A DNA stretch of 64,000 nt from NCBI GenBank assembly GCA_949825025.1, contig OX463778.1, forward strand, positions 43,936,646-44,000,645. Reading direction: 5' to 3'. Source of the stretch: Siphlonurus alternatus (lineage: Eukaryota > Arthropoda > Insecta > Ephemeroptera > Siphlonuridae). Position numbers and translations under genes: made by a program. Below are positions 27,601-39,055 of this stretch, one piece after another. The notes beneath the pieces were generated by a model. That model was given only the letters and a program-made list of their open reading frames with translations, did no database searches and was not told the DNA's origin. The first letter of the stretch is position 1; every line of letters begins with the position of its first letter.

Positions 27601-30600
27601 TCAACCTTTACCCCTGGGATGCAGGCACTGACAGTGGCGTTTCTTACATTGTAAGTACATCAACAAATTGATCGCTAATGTTGTTTTATTTATGACATGT
27701 GTCAAATAAGTCCATAAAAATGCTGTAGACACCATTTGTGAACTTAAATCGGAAAATTCTTTCATATTTAAAACACATCAAAAGCCAATAATACTGATTT
27801 TGTTTTTTCATATTTGTGTTTTATACATAATTGCATTGTACATTAATTTTTGCATTATAAATGTTACCAATCCTCTCATGTCAGCAAGTCATTTGTCTAT
27901 CTGTGTGGAGATGCATGAAATAAAAAATGCAAGGAGTATCATGGCAGTCAAACCATAATTGCTTTCTTGAATTTCCAGTCTCCAGACTCCCCGTCCACCC
28001 CTCGAGACACCATCCGTAGAATCACCTCGAGCTTCCCCAATGACCCTCGTTCTCCGTTCTACGACCCCACTGGAGCTGAAATGAAACCATTGTCTCGTCT
28101 TTACCTGACCCGACAGCGTCTTTACGAAAAGAGTTGTGCAGATGATGCTTCTCGCTCCAGCCTAGAGGTCACCGATGATGAATCCACAGAGCAGAGTAAG
28201 TAACTGCCTTTTATAGTATGTAATTTTTTTATTCATAATGTTTTCTCAGGTGAATGCAAAGTCGGAGAGTGGTCAGAATGGTCCCAATGTTCAGCAAGTT
28301 GTGGTAGAGGAATTAAACATCGTCAGAGGTTCTACACTAACCAAATTGAAGCAGAAATCAATATGTGTGATAAGCAACTAACGTCTCGTATGACATGCCA
28401 GGGGAAACATCCGTCCTGCTTGTAAGTACATCACAGCTCTCTGACTTGCGGCTGAGGTTGAACTCTCTTGCTCTCGGCAGCACAATTAACGAGACGGGAG
28501 GAGGAACCAGCGAGGACCCCACTTGTGCCACCACAGACTGGGGTCAGTGGTCCACTTGCTCTGTGACGTGTGGCCGGGGCGTGAGAACTCGCTCTAGACG
28601 CTACGTGCAGCGTCATGCTCGTAAGATGTGCAGCAGTGAGCTTGCACAGACGGAGGTGTGCTTCGGAGATGAGGATTGTGACGAAGCTCCAGATGAAAGT
28701 GTGAGTTAAAATAATTATTATTTAATTAGTGATAACTGTATGTACAGGTATATAGGCCTACATTTTTTCAATTAAATACTTGAATAATTTAATTTAAGAA
28801 TACAAAATATTTATTATACGTTGCATGCATATAACAAATGAGTTTATTTAATTAGCATGCATAAAATCATGGGTGAGAATGGGTGAGGAAAGAATTGCAA
28901 AACAGATGGTTAAAGGTAATGTAGAAGGAATGAATGGATTAGGTAGACCAAAAAATTTTTGGTTGGATATATGAGATTGCAGAATGTTTGAAGAGCAGCG
29001 GTGTTAAAAGTACTTTGTGCAATAGAGAGTGTAGAAGCTAAAAGAGTATCATGAGTGTATCTGAAGCAAGTAGAGTATGTAAGAATAGACTACAGCGGAG
29101 GTCTATCCTGTGGAAGACCGAGGTAATAATGCTGCTGGATTTATGCCCAGTAAGAGATATGGTGTCATTTAATTGTACAGTCTTTTTAACTAATTACTAT
29201 GTATTGTGTGTCCTGATTTTGAATTTTAAATTTTTATTAATTTTTAAAAAGCAAAAAGTTATGTAATTTTCTGCTTGTTATTATGCATATAATATATAAA
29301 TTAATGCACTTAATTATACTGTAATAGAACAACATTTTTTATGAAACTTTATCCATTAATATATCCTTTTTGAGTTAAGTATACTGTATGTATAATAATT
29401 AATATTTTACCATGACAGAAGCTGCCTGCATACTGCCTCACCACCCCCTGGAGTGAATGGGGACCTTGCAGCGTGACGTGTGGCCACGGCCTTCAGCTGC
29501 GAACTCGTCTCTACCAGATCCAGAGTCCCTTGGCAGAGCAGTGCGGACTGGCCATGGTGGAGCAGGTTGAGTGCCAAGCTGAGCTGGCAGACTGCGACCT
29601 AGGGCCCGAGGACTCAAAGAGTGAGTCGAATCACTAGCAAGATGTAGGGGGGCCAACTCCCATTAGTTGTATAGCAAGGACTCAAGTGAGTCATATCCTA
29701 GGCAGATATGCAGAGTAGCCCATGAGTTTCACTTATATCGCTGAGTAGCATATATGGTATGCTGCATGTTATTTAATTTTGTTACTTTATGTATTATTAA
29801 TATTGGAGCAATGAAAATTTTAAGTAAATAAATTTTGATGCTCGATGCTGTATCCAGCTTGGCATGCAGTAAAAAAATGATTTTTTGGAGGTCAGAAAAT
29901 ATTGATTAAATTTATTTATAATTACAGTATACTGTATATATAATATACTAAATATTTTTTTGTACAGTATAGTCAAATTGCATTATTAAATAACATCAAA
30001 AACTGCATAGTTGTCCTTATTTTTTAAGTTTTTTATAAATCATTTACAAATACATTGCAGTCAATTACCAAAGAATAGCCCTATATATTGGTTGGGAAAC
30101 TGAATTACATCCAATTAATACAACTGTTAATTGCCAGGGACATGTACTTCAGTGCCACGATTTAATACTGGATTTGTCTTGTGCCAGCGGTGTGTCAGCT
30201 TGAGAAGGAAGTCGGACCATGCCGTGGCTACTACCCTCGCTGGTTCTTTGACCCTCTCTCAGAGGAATGCCAACAGTTTGTGTTTGGTGGCTGCAGAGGA
30301 AACCGCAATAATTTTGAAGGAAAAGAAGAATGTGAAAAAACTTGCGCAGGAATTAAAGGTATGAAAATTTTTAATCTCAAATTATATAATTATTTACAAC
30401 TCATCAACCTTGGCAACTAACTCCTTAATAATTAATCCCCTGGTTAATTTGTAATTATTTTTGCATTACAATAATTTAAGGCCTGGCAGTAGTTCCCACA
30501 TTTTCCTGGTTGATCCCTCTGTGTGTAAGCAAGGTACGAGAGAATGTGTGTGTGTTGCAGCGGAGCTGCGGGCCAACCGCACTGCCAGGCTGAAGGAGCA

Positions 30601-32030
30601 TGGAGTGTCAATCTCAGGGGTTGTGTCCTATGTCCTCGACGACAGCTCGGATGGACTTAACTGTGGTACTCCTTACTAATCTTACCTTCCCTGCATTTAC
30701 CTGCTTGCATGCACACCACTCAAAGCATATCTGTAGTTAAAATGCACGCTCATGTATCTCACATATATTGTATTTAAATCAACCAACCAACTTCAGTTTC
30801 AATTTAAAAATTTTTTTTGTTTATTCTTCTTCTTTCACTATCGCTTTTCAAATTTAAAAATCTTTACATTGTGAATACTAATACATGATGTATGAAACAG
30901 GAGATGCCACTATACTCAATGATTCTCTCTGTACAGAGCCTGACAGTGATAGCGAAGACACGTTTGGAAACATTGTGACAGACAGTCAGGTGTCAAACAT
31001 GTCGCGGCTGCCCAACGTTTACCCCACCTCGTCAGGGCCCATGTTCCCTGTGACAGCTTATGTCGGCCCGCAAGTAGACTGCGAAGTGTCAGCCTGGTCA
31101 GAGTGGTCAGAGTGCAGCGCCACCTGCGGCAGAGGCTGGAAGAGCAAGTGGAGGAAAATCAAGGTGAGTCCACAACCATTTAAGCTTTGCGACAAGAAGG
31201 AACTCTCAGATCACCTTTGAAATATATAATACCTAATAATTAATTTAAAAGGTAAAATTATGCTATAAATTAATTATTTACCGTACATTAATTGAAATCA
31301 CATAATTATATTATTTATGTCAGATAATTTTAGTGTAGTCAAATGTTGCTATTATGATAAAATGTGATAATTTGAATTCAAAAATTGAATGCAAGCCAAA
31401 ATAATTTCCTTCTTAATTTTCAATTAGCTTTGATTTTCTTCTTTTCATTGTAGTCCATTTTCTTTGTTTATTAAGTTTCATTGAAAATATTGTTGTATAT
31501 CCTCTATAAAAGATACCTATGTATAGCTACCTACAAGTATAAGTGTGAATTGGATAAATAAAAAAGTACAATAATAAAGATGATTTGCAGTGAAAAAAAC
31601 TCCTATTAAAATTAAAATATTTTCTATCCCCAGATTCATCCCAAGAATGGAGGAAGGCCATGCCCAAGACGTTTACTTAAGCGTCGTAAATGCAAGGATC
31701 GTTCCTGTGGTGAGTTTTTACTGTTCCAGGATTTTTTTATGGTGTTGTTAATTATTTATTATTTTATAACATAGATTACTTTATATTATTTTATAAAATG
31801 AATAACAAATCCGCTGTCTGTCCTACCCTACACAAACAATTCTTTGTTTACAGCTGCTGGACCTGAAGAACTAAATTCAATTGTTTCACAGATTCTCTGG
31901 AACGAGCTCAAGGCGATGAACTACTGCCTACATGGGGTGAAGCCTTGACACGGCCACTAGGTATGTTCACCTTTTCTAGACACTTAAGCGTCTTCGGATG
32001 GTGGGTTACGTATACACACAGTTAACCCAT

Positions 32031-32113
<83 letters not shown>

Positions 32114-32166
32114 TCTATTTATCTATTTATCTATTTATCTATTTATCTATTCATTTATTCATTCAT

Positions 32167-32201
<35 letters not shown>

Positions 32202-32636
32202 TTTTCCCCTTCAACTGAACCTTGTTGTGGGGTACTGATCAAAACTGACTGAATTTAGAGTGTTCACCCTAGGTCAGGTGATCTAGCGTTGCTTAGGATT
32301 TTTGTAGGTACCTTCCAGACCAGGGTGGCCCTAAAATTAAGTAATGGAAAAGAGTCCATTTTGTAAGAAACCAACTGTTTATGTCAAAACCCCCACTGAA
32401 AATTTCTTTCAAGCCCCTGAGTGCTGATGTAACTTCTGGTTACAGCTGGCCAGGGTGGTGGTGGAGACTGCGTGCTCTCTGCCTGGGGCCCCTGGTCTCC
32501 CTGCTCTCAGTCATGTGGCCCCCATGCCGTGGAACAGCGCACCCGCAGTGTCCTCTCTCCTCCCTGGGGAGACGGGCTGCCTTGTGGACCTCGACTGCAG
32601 CGACGCTCATGCGCACTTCTACCCTGCCAGCGCTAG
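14711..32636 (+). CDS. Spon1: F-spondin (Spondin-1 / fat-spondin) with Kunitz domain, 16 coding exons
   Basis: Secreted extracellular-matrix glycoprotein implicated in axon guidance and cell adhesion. Coding exons: 14711-14945, 24172-24433, 26582-26726, 27062-27268, 27333-27456, 27520-27650, 27979-28195, 28250-28421, 28481-28700, 29419-29620, 30188-30358, 30561-30665, 30901-31163, 31634-31709, 31892-31960 and 32446-32636. They total 2790 nt, 929 aa plus stop, with all phases matching. Domains: hydrophobic signal segment at about 17-30; Reeler at about 42-166, encoded by exons 1-2; Spondin_N at about 205-405, containing TFEGLWSRHTHPKDFP; TSR1 441-498; TSR2 503-570; TSR3 574-635; Kunitz 641-692; acidic linker 696-795; TSR4 797-843; TSR5 874-928. 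Each TSR has the WxxW C-mannosylation motif and a CSxTCG/CSxSCG-type O-fucosylation motif. Vertebrate F-spondins lack the Kunitz domain; some invertebrate ones have it. ATG 14711 follows the acceptor and precedes the signal peptide. Confidence 0.93.
14946..19854. other. F-spondin intron 1, proximal part
   Basis: AT-rich DNA with GC-richer islands of 200-400 bp near 15430-15690, 17090-17570 and 19320-19530. They show no splice-flanked reading frame that I can support. A perfect 34-bp palindrome, AAATAGTGATTTAA and its complement, is at about 16868-16901. Short TA tracts lie at 16360-16450 and 18600-18622. The sequence near 15060-15120, ending AATAAAAACC followed by TATTCTATTCTAT, looks like a retroelement tail. 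Confidence 0.5.
19855..20312. mobile_element. hAT-like MITE in F-spondin intron 1
   Basis: Ends TAGAGCGCGGAAAAAAGTCA and the complement TGACTTTTTTTCCGCGCTCTA. A candidate 8-bp duplication TTATTATA lies outside (19847-19854, 20313-20320), though the exact register is ambiguous because the target is itself repetitive. The interior has repeated GACTATTTT and GACTTTTT motifs in A/T-rich sequence and no ORF. Confidence 0.7.
20313..21799. other. F-spondin intron 1, middle
   Basis: Apart from the promoter-like stretch at 20708-20797, nothing but AT-rich intronic sequence is visible. Confidence 0.5.
20708..20797 (+). promoter_or_regulatory. Possible TATA promoter and short exon inside intron 1
   Basis: A TATATAAG box at 20708-20715 is followed by an initiator-like TTCAGTA near 20745, a second TATATATAG at 20749-20757 and the possible donor AGGAG|GTGAGA after about 20797. 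This could be an alternative upstream exon for F-spondin, but it carries no start codon and the spacing is not ideal. Speculative. Confidence 0.2.
21800..22312. mobile_element. Foldback element in F-spondin intron 1
   Basis: Inverted arms of about 150 bp (about 21800-21925 and 22148-22312) enclose about 220 bp of unique sequence. Recognisable mirror-image blocks include AAAAAGGAGAAT, CATACTCTGACGATTTT and GAACGTCTCGTG. Some arm segments contain insertions, for example the ATTCCCCTGCTTCC stretch on the right only, so it is aged. Confidence 0.7.
22313..23143. other. F-spondin intron 1, distal
   Basis: AT-rich intronic sequence with short homopolymer runs. No supported feature. Confidence 0.5.
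23144..23326. mobile_element. hAT MITE, family CAGGCGCGGATC, copy 1
   Basis: A 183-bp element with ends CAGGCGCGGATCCA and TGGATCCGCGCCTG. It is flanked by a perfect 8-bp duplication ATGGTGGA (23136-23143, 23327-23334). The interior has G and C homopolymers and a CACATGGGCAATATA-type block (here AACATGGGCAATATA) shared with the copy at 34120 and a fragment at 59290. CAGG ends with an 8-bp duplication indicate hAT. Confidence 0.9.
23335..24171. other. F-spondin intron 1, 3' end
   Basis: AT-rich intronic sequence leading to the acceptor TTCATGTTGCAG at 24171. A CT-rich run near 24040-24085 may help as a polypyrimidine tract. Confidence 0.6.
24434..26581. other. F-spondin intron 2
   Basis: A 2.1-kb intron. 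A GC-richer stretch near 24838-25045 has no convincing splice sites. At about 26215-26345, read on the minus strand, the sequence resembles the 3' tail of a non-LTR retrotransposon: a GGGTGC / TTGGGCAGTATTTCC block, then CTCAATAAA and a TATTATTATTA tail. Confidence 0.4.
28862..29115 (+). pseudogene. Non-LTR retrotransposon reverse-transcriptase tail, decayed
   Basis: In intron 9 of F-spondin, the frame from 28871 reads a WVRMGEERIAKQMVKGNVEG segment. After a short gap comes GLGRPKNFWLDI and a stop. The basic helix followed by an RGRP-x-x-x-W-L-D motif is typical of the C-terminal end of LINE ORF2 proteins in arthropods. The following sequence, with AGACTACAGCGGAGG and several stops, looks like degraded continuation. 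Read by eye; no alignment was made. Confidence 0.45.
30188..30358 (+). CDS. Spon1: Kunitz/BPTI domain exon of F-spondin
   Basis: This single exon encodes one complete Kunitz domain. The six cysteines have the canonical spacing C-x8-C-x15-C-x7-C-x12-C-x3-C. The residue after the second cysteine, the P1 position, is Arg, which in this family predicts inhibition of trypsin-like serine proteases. The exon is 171 nt with symmetric phase 1-1 boundaries, so it could be skipped without shifting the frame, giving an isoform without the inhibitor. It lies between TSR3 and the acidic linker. Confidence 0.92.
32025..32203 (+). repeat. (TTTA)n microsatellite in F-spondin last intron
   Basis: About 180 bp of TTTA repeats with a central TCTATTTA segment, between coding exons 15 and 16. 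The long Leu-Phe-Ile-Tyr frame read through it is an artefact. Confidence 0.95.
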
Positions 32637-34119
32637 TCAATCACAGAGCAGCAGGAATTTGCCAGTCACAGGCTTTGATAATGTCAAGCCAGTCAGGGCT
32701 AAGTGGGATGCCACAAACAGCACATATTGACGACTCATGAAACCCTGTTGTAAATGTTTTCATGCATAAAATGCCCATTCAATTTTTTTATATTTCAGTA
32801 CAATATTTATTTAAAAATTACTTTAATTTTTCTGAAAAAAATTATGATTTTATTGTAATTGAAAATAATAATTTAAAATGGGTTTAAAAATTTATCTTTG
32901 ATTTTCTTTGATAATCTTATGATTTTTTACAATAATTAAATTTGTAAGTGCATTACAATTACGTTTTTATAAGGATGTATTCATAAATGTCACTTATTTA
33001 TTACTTATTATATTTTAAATCGCCACTAATTTTCTCCTTATGAATTTATCCTTGAGAATTATTTAATCAATACTCGAGCGCACATGATCCATGAATTTTT
33101 TTTTTTTATTATTATTAATTAATTAGCTTTATTTTTCTTATTTTTCCGAGCATAGTGCACACTGTATGATATATATATTTTAATGCTCAAACACTTAAAA
33201 ACCAAATTATATCATTTCAGTTGAGTGATTAATTCTATTAATTAGTATAATTTTGATTTTTGTCCTTGTTCGAAATAAAATGTCAAAGTCAATCGCTATG
33301 TACATTAAAAAATTTAATGAACTTATTAGCATTAATAATCTTATTTTATATAATATTAATTATGTATCATCTAACATTATTCTGTAGTCTTCTGTGTGTA
33401 AACGTTACAACATTGCTTTTTATTTGCATGAATTAAGTGTTGTATCGTGACCTGATAGATTGTACAATTTATGTAAATTCTAACTATAGTATATGTTTCA
33501 AAATTACTGACCCTTACTAAATACCTGTTCACTCGGGATATTAATTGCTGCTTATTACACCCAAGTTAATATGGTATTCATTCTTCCATACCACAATTAT
33601 GGCTCAGTTACGTCCCCCTTTGTAAGTTTGTGTCAAGGGAAACGTGCAAGGATAAAAAAATGGAAGCTAAGTACCAGCAGAGCACAATCAGTACACTATA
33701 ACATTAACTGAAGTGCAATAATGAACAAGCAATTTTTGTCACATAGTGGTCTTTCATTGAAGTATCCCATGATTCTTAAATAATAGTTGATGGGGTCTTT
33801 AATTTTAAAATATTAATTTTTTTAATTGTTTTTTATTATAATTAATTTAATATGGTATTTTATTCTTCAGTTGAGTGTCATTTATTTCAAAGTATTTTAT
33901 AGTTAATCATTTGTTCTATCATAAAAAAATGTAATTTAATTATTTGACATTGATAATAAAATTGTATTCGTGATTAATTCTGTTATTTTTTTTTAAAGAA
34001 TATTTATACATACATATATTGGAGCCTGCATATATGTTTTATACAGCCTTTTAATAAACTTGAAAAATTTTTAATTACTTGAAAATATTGGCAATTTCGG
34101 AAACACGTACTCTGCCAAA
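32637..34119 (+). other. F-spondin 3' UTR and downstream DNA
   Basis: AT-rich sequence after the TAG at 32634. Candidate polyadenylation signals AATAAA are at 33274-33279, 33955-33960 and 34052-34057. Which one is used cannot be told. No other gene is seen. Confidence 0.5.
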
Positions 34120-34296
34120 CAGGCGCGGATCGATCCGGGGGGGGGGGAGGCACACACGAAATTTCGGATTTCACATGGGCAATATAGAGCTAGGCATTTC
34201 CCCCACTCCATTTTTTTATTATTATTTTTTTTTTTTTTAAACATTGACCTTATGAAGAGGGCCCGAATTTTTTTTTTTTTGGGGGGTCTGCGCCTG
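34120..34296. mobile_element. hAT MITE, family CAGGCGCGGATC, copy 2
   Basis: Left end CAGGCGCGGATC and right end TGCGCCTG. The flanks CTGCCAAA (34112-34119) and CTGCCAAT (34297-34304) match at 7 of 8 positions. It shares the TTCACATGGGCAATATA and CATTTCCCCCACTCCA blocks with the 23144 copy, but its G-run is longer and its T-runs have expanded. Confidence 0.85.
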
Positions 34297-34496
34297 CTGC
34301 CAATACTTTTATTTGCTCTGAATCATTGGAGAAAATAATATATAAAATTGTTCTGTGACCCCCATTTTAATATAATAATTATTTATAGTTATAACAAAAT
34401 AAACAAAATACTGTACATGCCATGATACTAAATATTATATAACTGAATTAACTGAAAGTTTAAAGTAAAAATATTGATTGATACTTTATTTTTATT

Positions 34497-34527
<31 letters not shown>

Positions 34528-34770
34528 TTATGTATTTTAAAAAATGCTGGAAAACTCGACCGCGTATATTATGTAATTTTCGAGGCATGCTGGTGCAAAA
34601 TTAAATTTCATAATTATTCTGATGCAACTCCATGCAGCCTTCATTTTAAAATAATTAAAATTAATGGAGATCGAGGATATATAATAAAATAATAAATTTA
34701 TATATATTATAATAACTTGCAGATAGAGGTATATTATAATTATATATATAATTATATATATATATATATA
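34297..34770. other. AT-rich spacer with (TTTA)n
   Basis: A (TTTA)n tract lies at about 34490-34530 and a TA-rich run leads into the next MITE. No gene seen. Confidence 0.6.
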
Positions 34771-34976
34771 TGTTGGCACCCAAAGCCGAATTCGGCCCCG
34801 GGCCGAAAAAATGCGCAGAACTAGATTGGAGCATCGCGGGATGCTCCAAACCCGAAATGAATTCGTTTTTCGGCTTTGGGTTAAAAGTTAAAACACGATG
34901 CTCCAATCTAGTTCTGGTCAAATCGAAATGCTCCAAAGCCGAACCTGGGCCGAATTCGGCCTTGGGTGCAACAACA
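34771..34976. mobile_element. 206-bp MITE with TGTTGGCACCCAAAG ends
   Basis: Ends TGTTGGCACCCAAAGCCGAA and, read inward from the right, TGTTGCACCCAAGGCCGAA. The interior has mirror-image TAGATTGGAGCATCG / CGATGCTCCAATCTA blocks. It sits in a TATATA tract, so a TA target is possible but not provable. Its terminus and its CTCCAAACCCGAAAT block resemble the nested foldback element at 934-2517. Confidence 0.75.
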
Positions 34977-35058
34977 TATATATATATTATATATAAATAT
35001 ATATTCATCGTATATATATTATATATTTGTGTAAACTATTATCATATTTTATAACTAT

Positions 35059-35099
<41 letters not shown>

Positions 35100-35130
35100 T
35101 AACATTTAATATGTATATATTCATATACCA

Positions 35131-35374
35131 TACACTCTTAAAAAATTTGGCTGAATTTTTGACATCTTATAATCAGTGCATTTTTAACGCCTTAAATCAT
35201 GCTTTTTCAGGTGTTTCATTGCGCATTTTCAGTAGTCAGTATATTATATACTGACAGTATATGCTGACTATACTGAATATTGACTACGAAACACCTGAAA
35301 AATCATGAATTAAGGCGTTAAAAATGCACTGATTATAAGATGTCAAAAATTCAGCCAAATTTTTGAAGAGTGTA
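35131..35374. mobile_element. 244-bp hairpin MITE
   Basis: A near-perfect palindrome with ends TACACTCTT and AAGAGTGTA and arms containing TTTGGCTGAATTTTTGACAT. The central 50 bp contain TATACTGACAGTATATGCTG. A (TA)n tract lies just upstream (35063-35094). Confidence 0.8.
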
Positions 35375-38300
35375 TATATTATGCATCATGTGTAATGTAT
35401 ATATTGAATAATCTGCACCAAATTTATGATATATATATTATAATATAAATCTTATTTTACGCTTAGCATATATGGTCTGCATGGGAATCAAAGGAGAACC
35501 CTGCACAAGTTTGAGAATTTACGTGCAGGAGGCGCCAAGATCGTGGAAAGAGAGCGCCGGCGAGCAGTTGAGCAAAAAGTAAAATTCTCTCATCTCTTTC
35601 TGCTCGCAACACAGCCACAGCTTGACTACCTCCATGTCAGGTAAAATCGAAGAAGGTGGAGATGGCTGACCGGCCAGCAATGCTGTCCGAGCGAACAATG
35701 GGCGGACCAAGCAAAGATACTCATCGAGTTGAACTGAAGGTTCTGGCGGTTAAATTCTGCTCTCAAGGCACCTCATTAATGGAGGTTTTTAGGAAGGCCG
35801 AGCGGTAGGCTGCTTTAGCCATGCAGGTTATAAATGTATACTATACAGTATATTAATTATATTTTATATATTGTTTCATTCTTATTATTCTCCTTTTTTT
35901 TTTCGCGGCAAAAGAGAAACACAATTTTCTTCGGCAGGCGGTCTATAAGGGGGTGAGAGAGAAAAAAATGATAAATGGGGAGAAGCAGCAGGAGATTCGA
36001 GAGAGAGAGAGGCTGTATGGGGCAAAGAGAGATTTGAGGAGGAGCTGCAGTGTGAAACGAGACACTTGTCACTTGACTCGGTGTTTAGCAACCTGCCGCC
36101 TCGGCCGTGGGAACAGCGGAAGTGGTCGCTACCGCCGCAGAGACCTCCGTAAGCTTGCAGTAGGCGCCCCCACAACACCCCACCCGCCATTAGGGCAAGC
36201 AGGCGCACACCCACGAACGTGCTGGTGGCTCTTGGTGGTCCTTCGCGCGGATGCTGCGGCTCCTCCCCCTCCTTCACTCCTCCGTTTCCAGGAATCGTGC
36301 TGACAGCAGCTCTTGTAAACTGTTTACACTACGGCCTGCAGGATGGCTGACTGTGAGTCTGCAGCCTGCCTGCTTTCGTGCATGACACTCCGCCTAGCGT
36401 GCTCGCGATCTTTACACGAGCGGCAGTGCGGCACTGTAACTTCAAGAACGATGCAATGCTTCTCTATATTATGTGAAAGACTCACATTTTTTTCATGAAT
36501 GAATCGTCTTAAAAACAAAATAATGAATGGTGCAGTCTCTTAAAAGAGTGTATACCACAAAGTAAAATTATGCTTCACTATCTTCAGAGATGATGTACGT
36601 CAACAGCTGAAACCTTTCAGTCTAAAATATATTTCTTTTTGTTAAATGAATGAAACAAAAATGAAACATATATATATATATCATATGAAAGAAAAACAGA
36701 AAATATTCAATTTTTTAAGTTAAAAAAAAAAATCTTAGCACATCATGTGTTTCTGTGATCATCAGCGCGTGTTTACAATTTTGAAAAGACAACACGGTAA
36801 AATATTTCACTTCCGTCCGGATGAAATTTGATGCGTTCATTTGGTTCCTATAACATCATTATGTCATTGACTTTTTGTGCTGGCCGCCCGTGGGTCTTTG
36901 CTGCAGCCACGACTCTACAGCTTCCTTCCGCTGCAACATTATATCATCTAATTGGCTCGGGTGCAAGTCCGCATGGCCTTTGCCTTGCTTCACTAATGAG
37001 GGGCCTCGTAGCGGAAAAACGAGCCGCTAATACGTACATATAGACTGCATCTCAACTAGTGCATGGTTGTATATTATATATATGCTATATATATGACAAA
37101 CATATCGATCATTTTATATACCAAAGTTTTTATACTCTATCTTACATTACTATAATAATAATGAAGATATTACCAGATTGTCACTTGAGATGATAATTTA
37201 TGTCTTCGCGTCATTGTAATAACCTTTACAGGTTTTGATTGATTGCATGATTGGTTGGTATTTGGGGTCAATTTACACATTTTGGTCACATGTATTGTTA
37301 ATTGTCACTTTTTAAAATTATACTTTGAAATAAGATGAAGTATAAATATGAGGACTTTGTACATTAGTCCCCACGCAGTAAACACAAGAGTAAAAAATGA
37401 AAAATGTGTTGCATCATGCAGTGCTGGTACAGAATTGGCCCAACAGGCTCAGCACTGGGCCAACATTGGACCCCGACAGAGCTGTGTTTATTGGGGATTT
37501 TATATTATATAATTATTTTTGTGATAATCTTAATCGCAGCAGTCAGAACTGTGATAAATAGTTAAGCAGAGTTGAAAATTGGGACTTTGTACGAATGTAC
37601 TACAACCAAGTCGAGCGTGGGTGGGTGTACATTTGCAGCCGCCAGCAGTCGCTTGAATATCCAGTTATCAGCTGCTATAGAAAAAGTCAACATCGAGTCG
37701 CGTCTGTAGTGTCGGCGCGACAGCAAGCGGCCTCGCGGTGCAGGGGGCATATACACGATAGCGAAGCTCGCAGTTGACAAAGTCGAATATACATATGTGC
37801 TAAGTGTGCTAACAGCTTATATATAGTTCTAAGGTTCTAACGTTTCGATCTGTAGCTCTTTCATTGAGGGCTCAAGTTTAAAAAAAAAAAAAAAAATTCA
37901 ATTAAGAAATTAAAAGAAAGCGATTCTTCATTGTTTTTTGATAAACTTGAGCAAGAAACAAAAAAATTCAATATTAATTATCATGGTGCAATGGGCTAAA
38001 TGAGGAAATTGACAATCCTGTTTTGATGCACATGCAGTTTTACTATAAATATAATTTGAATATAATAAAATTATTAAGTTCGAGATTATAATTAAAAAAA
38101 AAAGAATTATTTAATAACTATTAATTTTTTTACAAGTGGTAATGAGAATGCAAACATATATATACTTTTGCGTCTTTTGCTAAGATAATAATTCACGAGA
38201 GTAAATTGCAAGATCGTGATGTTCGTGTTTGCGTTTATTTTTTACTTCTTGGCTCAAGAGTAGACGGTATTCAGAGTTAACAAACCTTGCTATGTAAATT

Positions 38301-39055
38301 CAATGTGTGTTGTATAGAGACCTAGCGAGACAGGATTTTTTATATATATAATATATATAACCAATGCAATTATTACGTAGTTCCCAGAGCTGCCGCACTT
38401 ATATGCATTGCATATATATGTATGATAATTCCATAGTCATGATGTTTTGTATAATATAATACTATAGCATCTATAATATAATATAAGACTTTTATAAAAC
38501 CAGTTTATGAAAATATATAATAAGATGGTATTTTATTAGCAAGCAGCTGGTGGTGGCAAATTTTATATAAAGTCCCCCCCCCCCCCTCATGACTTGCTTG
38601 TATTGCTCAACATTTCATAATAAGACTGAGATTTTCCCACTTCCGCCACAGTAGCCTGCATGTTATATATATATCGTTCGACGAGCCACTGAACTACATA
38701 TTGGATGCTGATTATGTAGACCGAAGCTCAGACGTGAGGCGCTACGAGATCAAGAGGGAGCGAGGAAACGCCATGCAGACTTTAGATAACGCCAGGGTCG
38801 GTCTGGTCATAATATATATAGTTGACTTCGCGAGCCCTCTCCCTGGTCCTATGGAAAATTTGAATTTTACTGAAGGTCAAATAAAATATTCAACGCTCTA
38901 AAAATTAAAAAAATTATCACGTGTATCATTATTTTATGTATATATTATGATAAAAAGACACGCGTGACTTTATGCATTAACAATTAACATACAGTCATAT
39001 TTGGGAGGACTTAAAAGAAGAAATTCACTATAGGGATATAGGCACATTTGAAAAA
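35375..39055. other. Intergenic region with GC-richer islands
   Basis: AT-rich DNA interrupted by GC-richer stretches near 35510-35800, 35940-36330, 36830-37040, 37590-37780 and 38690-38860. They contain open frames on both strands but no frame with good splice sites or recognisable protein. At about 37370-37500, GTCCCCA...AAACACA is weakly mirrored by TGTGTTTATTGGGGA, perhaps a decayed MITE. Confidence 0.45.

Noticed and set aside
31854..31960. Alternative acceptor at 31853 for F-spondin exon 15
   Set aside because: From 31854 in the required phase the frame reaches a stop (TGA near 31946). The acceptor at 31891 keeps the frame open and joins correctly to exon 16.
31998..32252. ORF of repeated Leu-Phe-Ile-Tyr
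   Set aside because: It is the (TTTA)n microsatellite inside an F-spondin intron.
35885..36303. Overlapping ORFs of 116 aa (+) and 130 aa (-) in a GC-rich island
   Set aside because: Both frames are compositionally biased by GC content, one starts at a non-ATG codon, and neither has splice support or recognisable domains.
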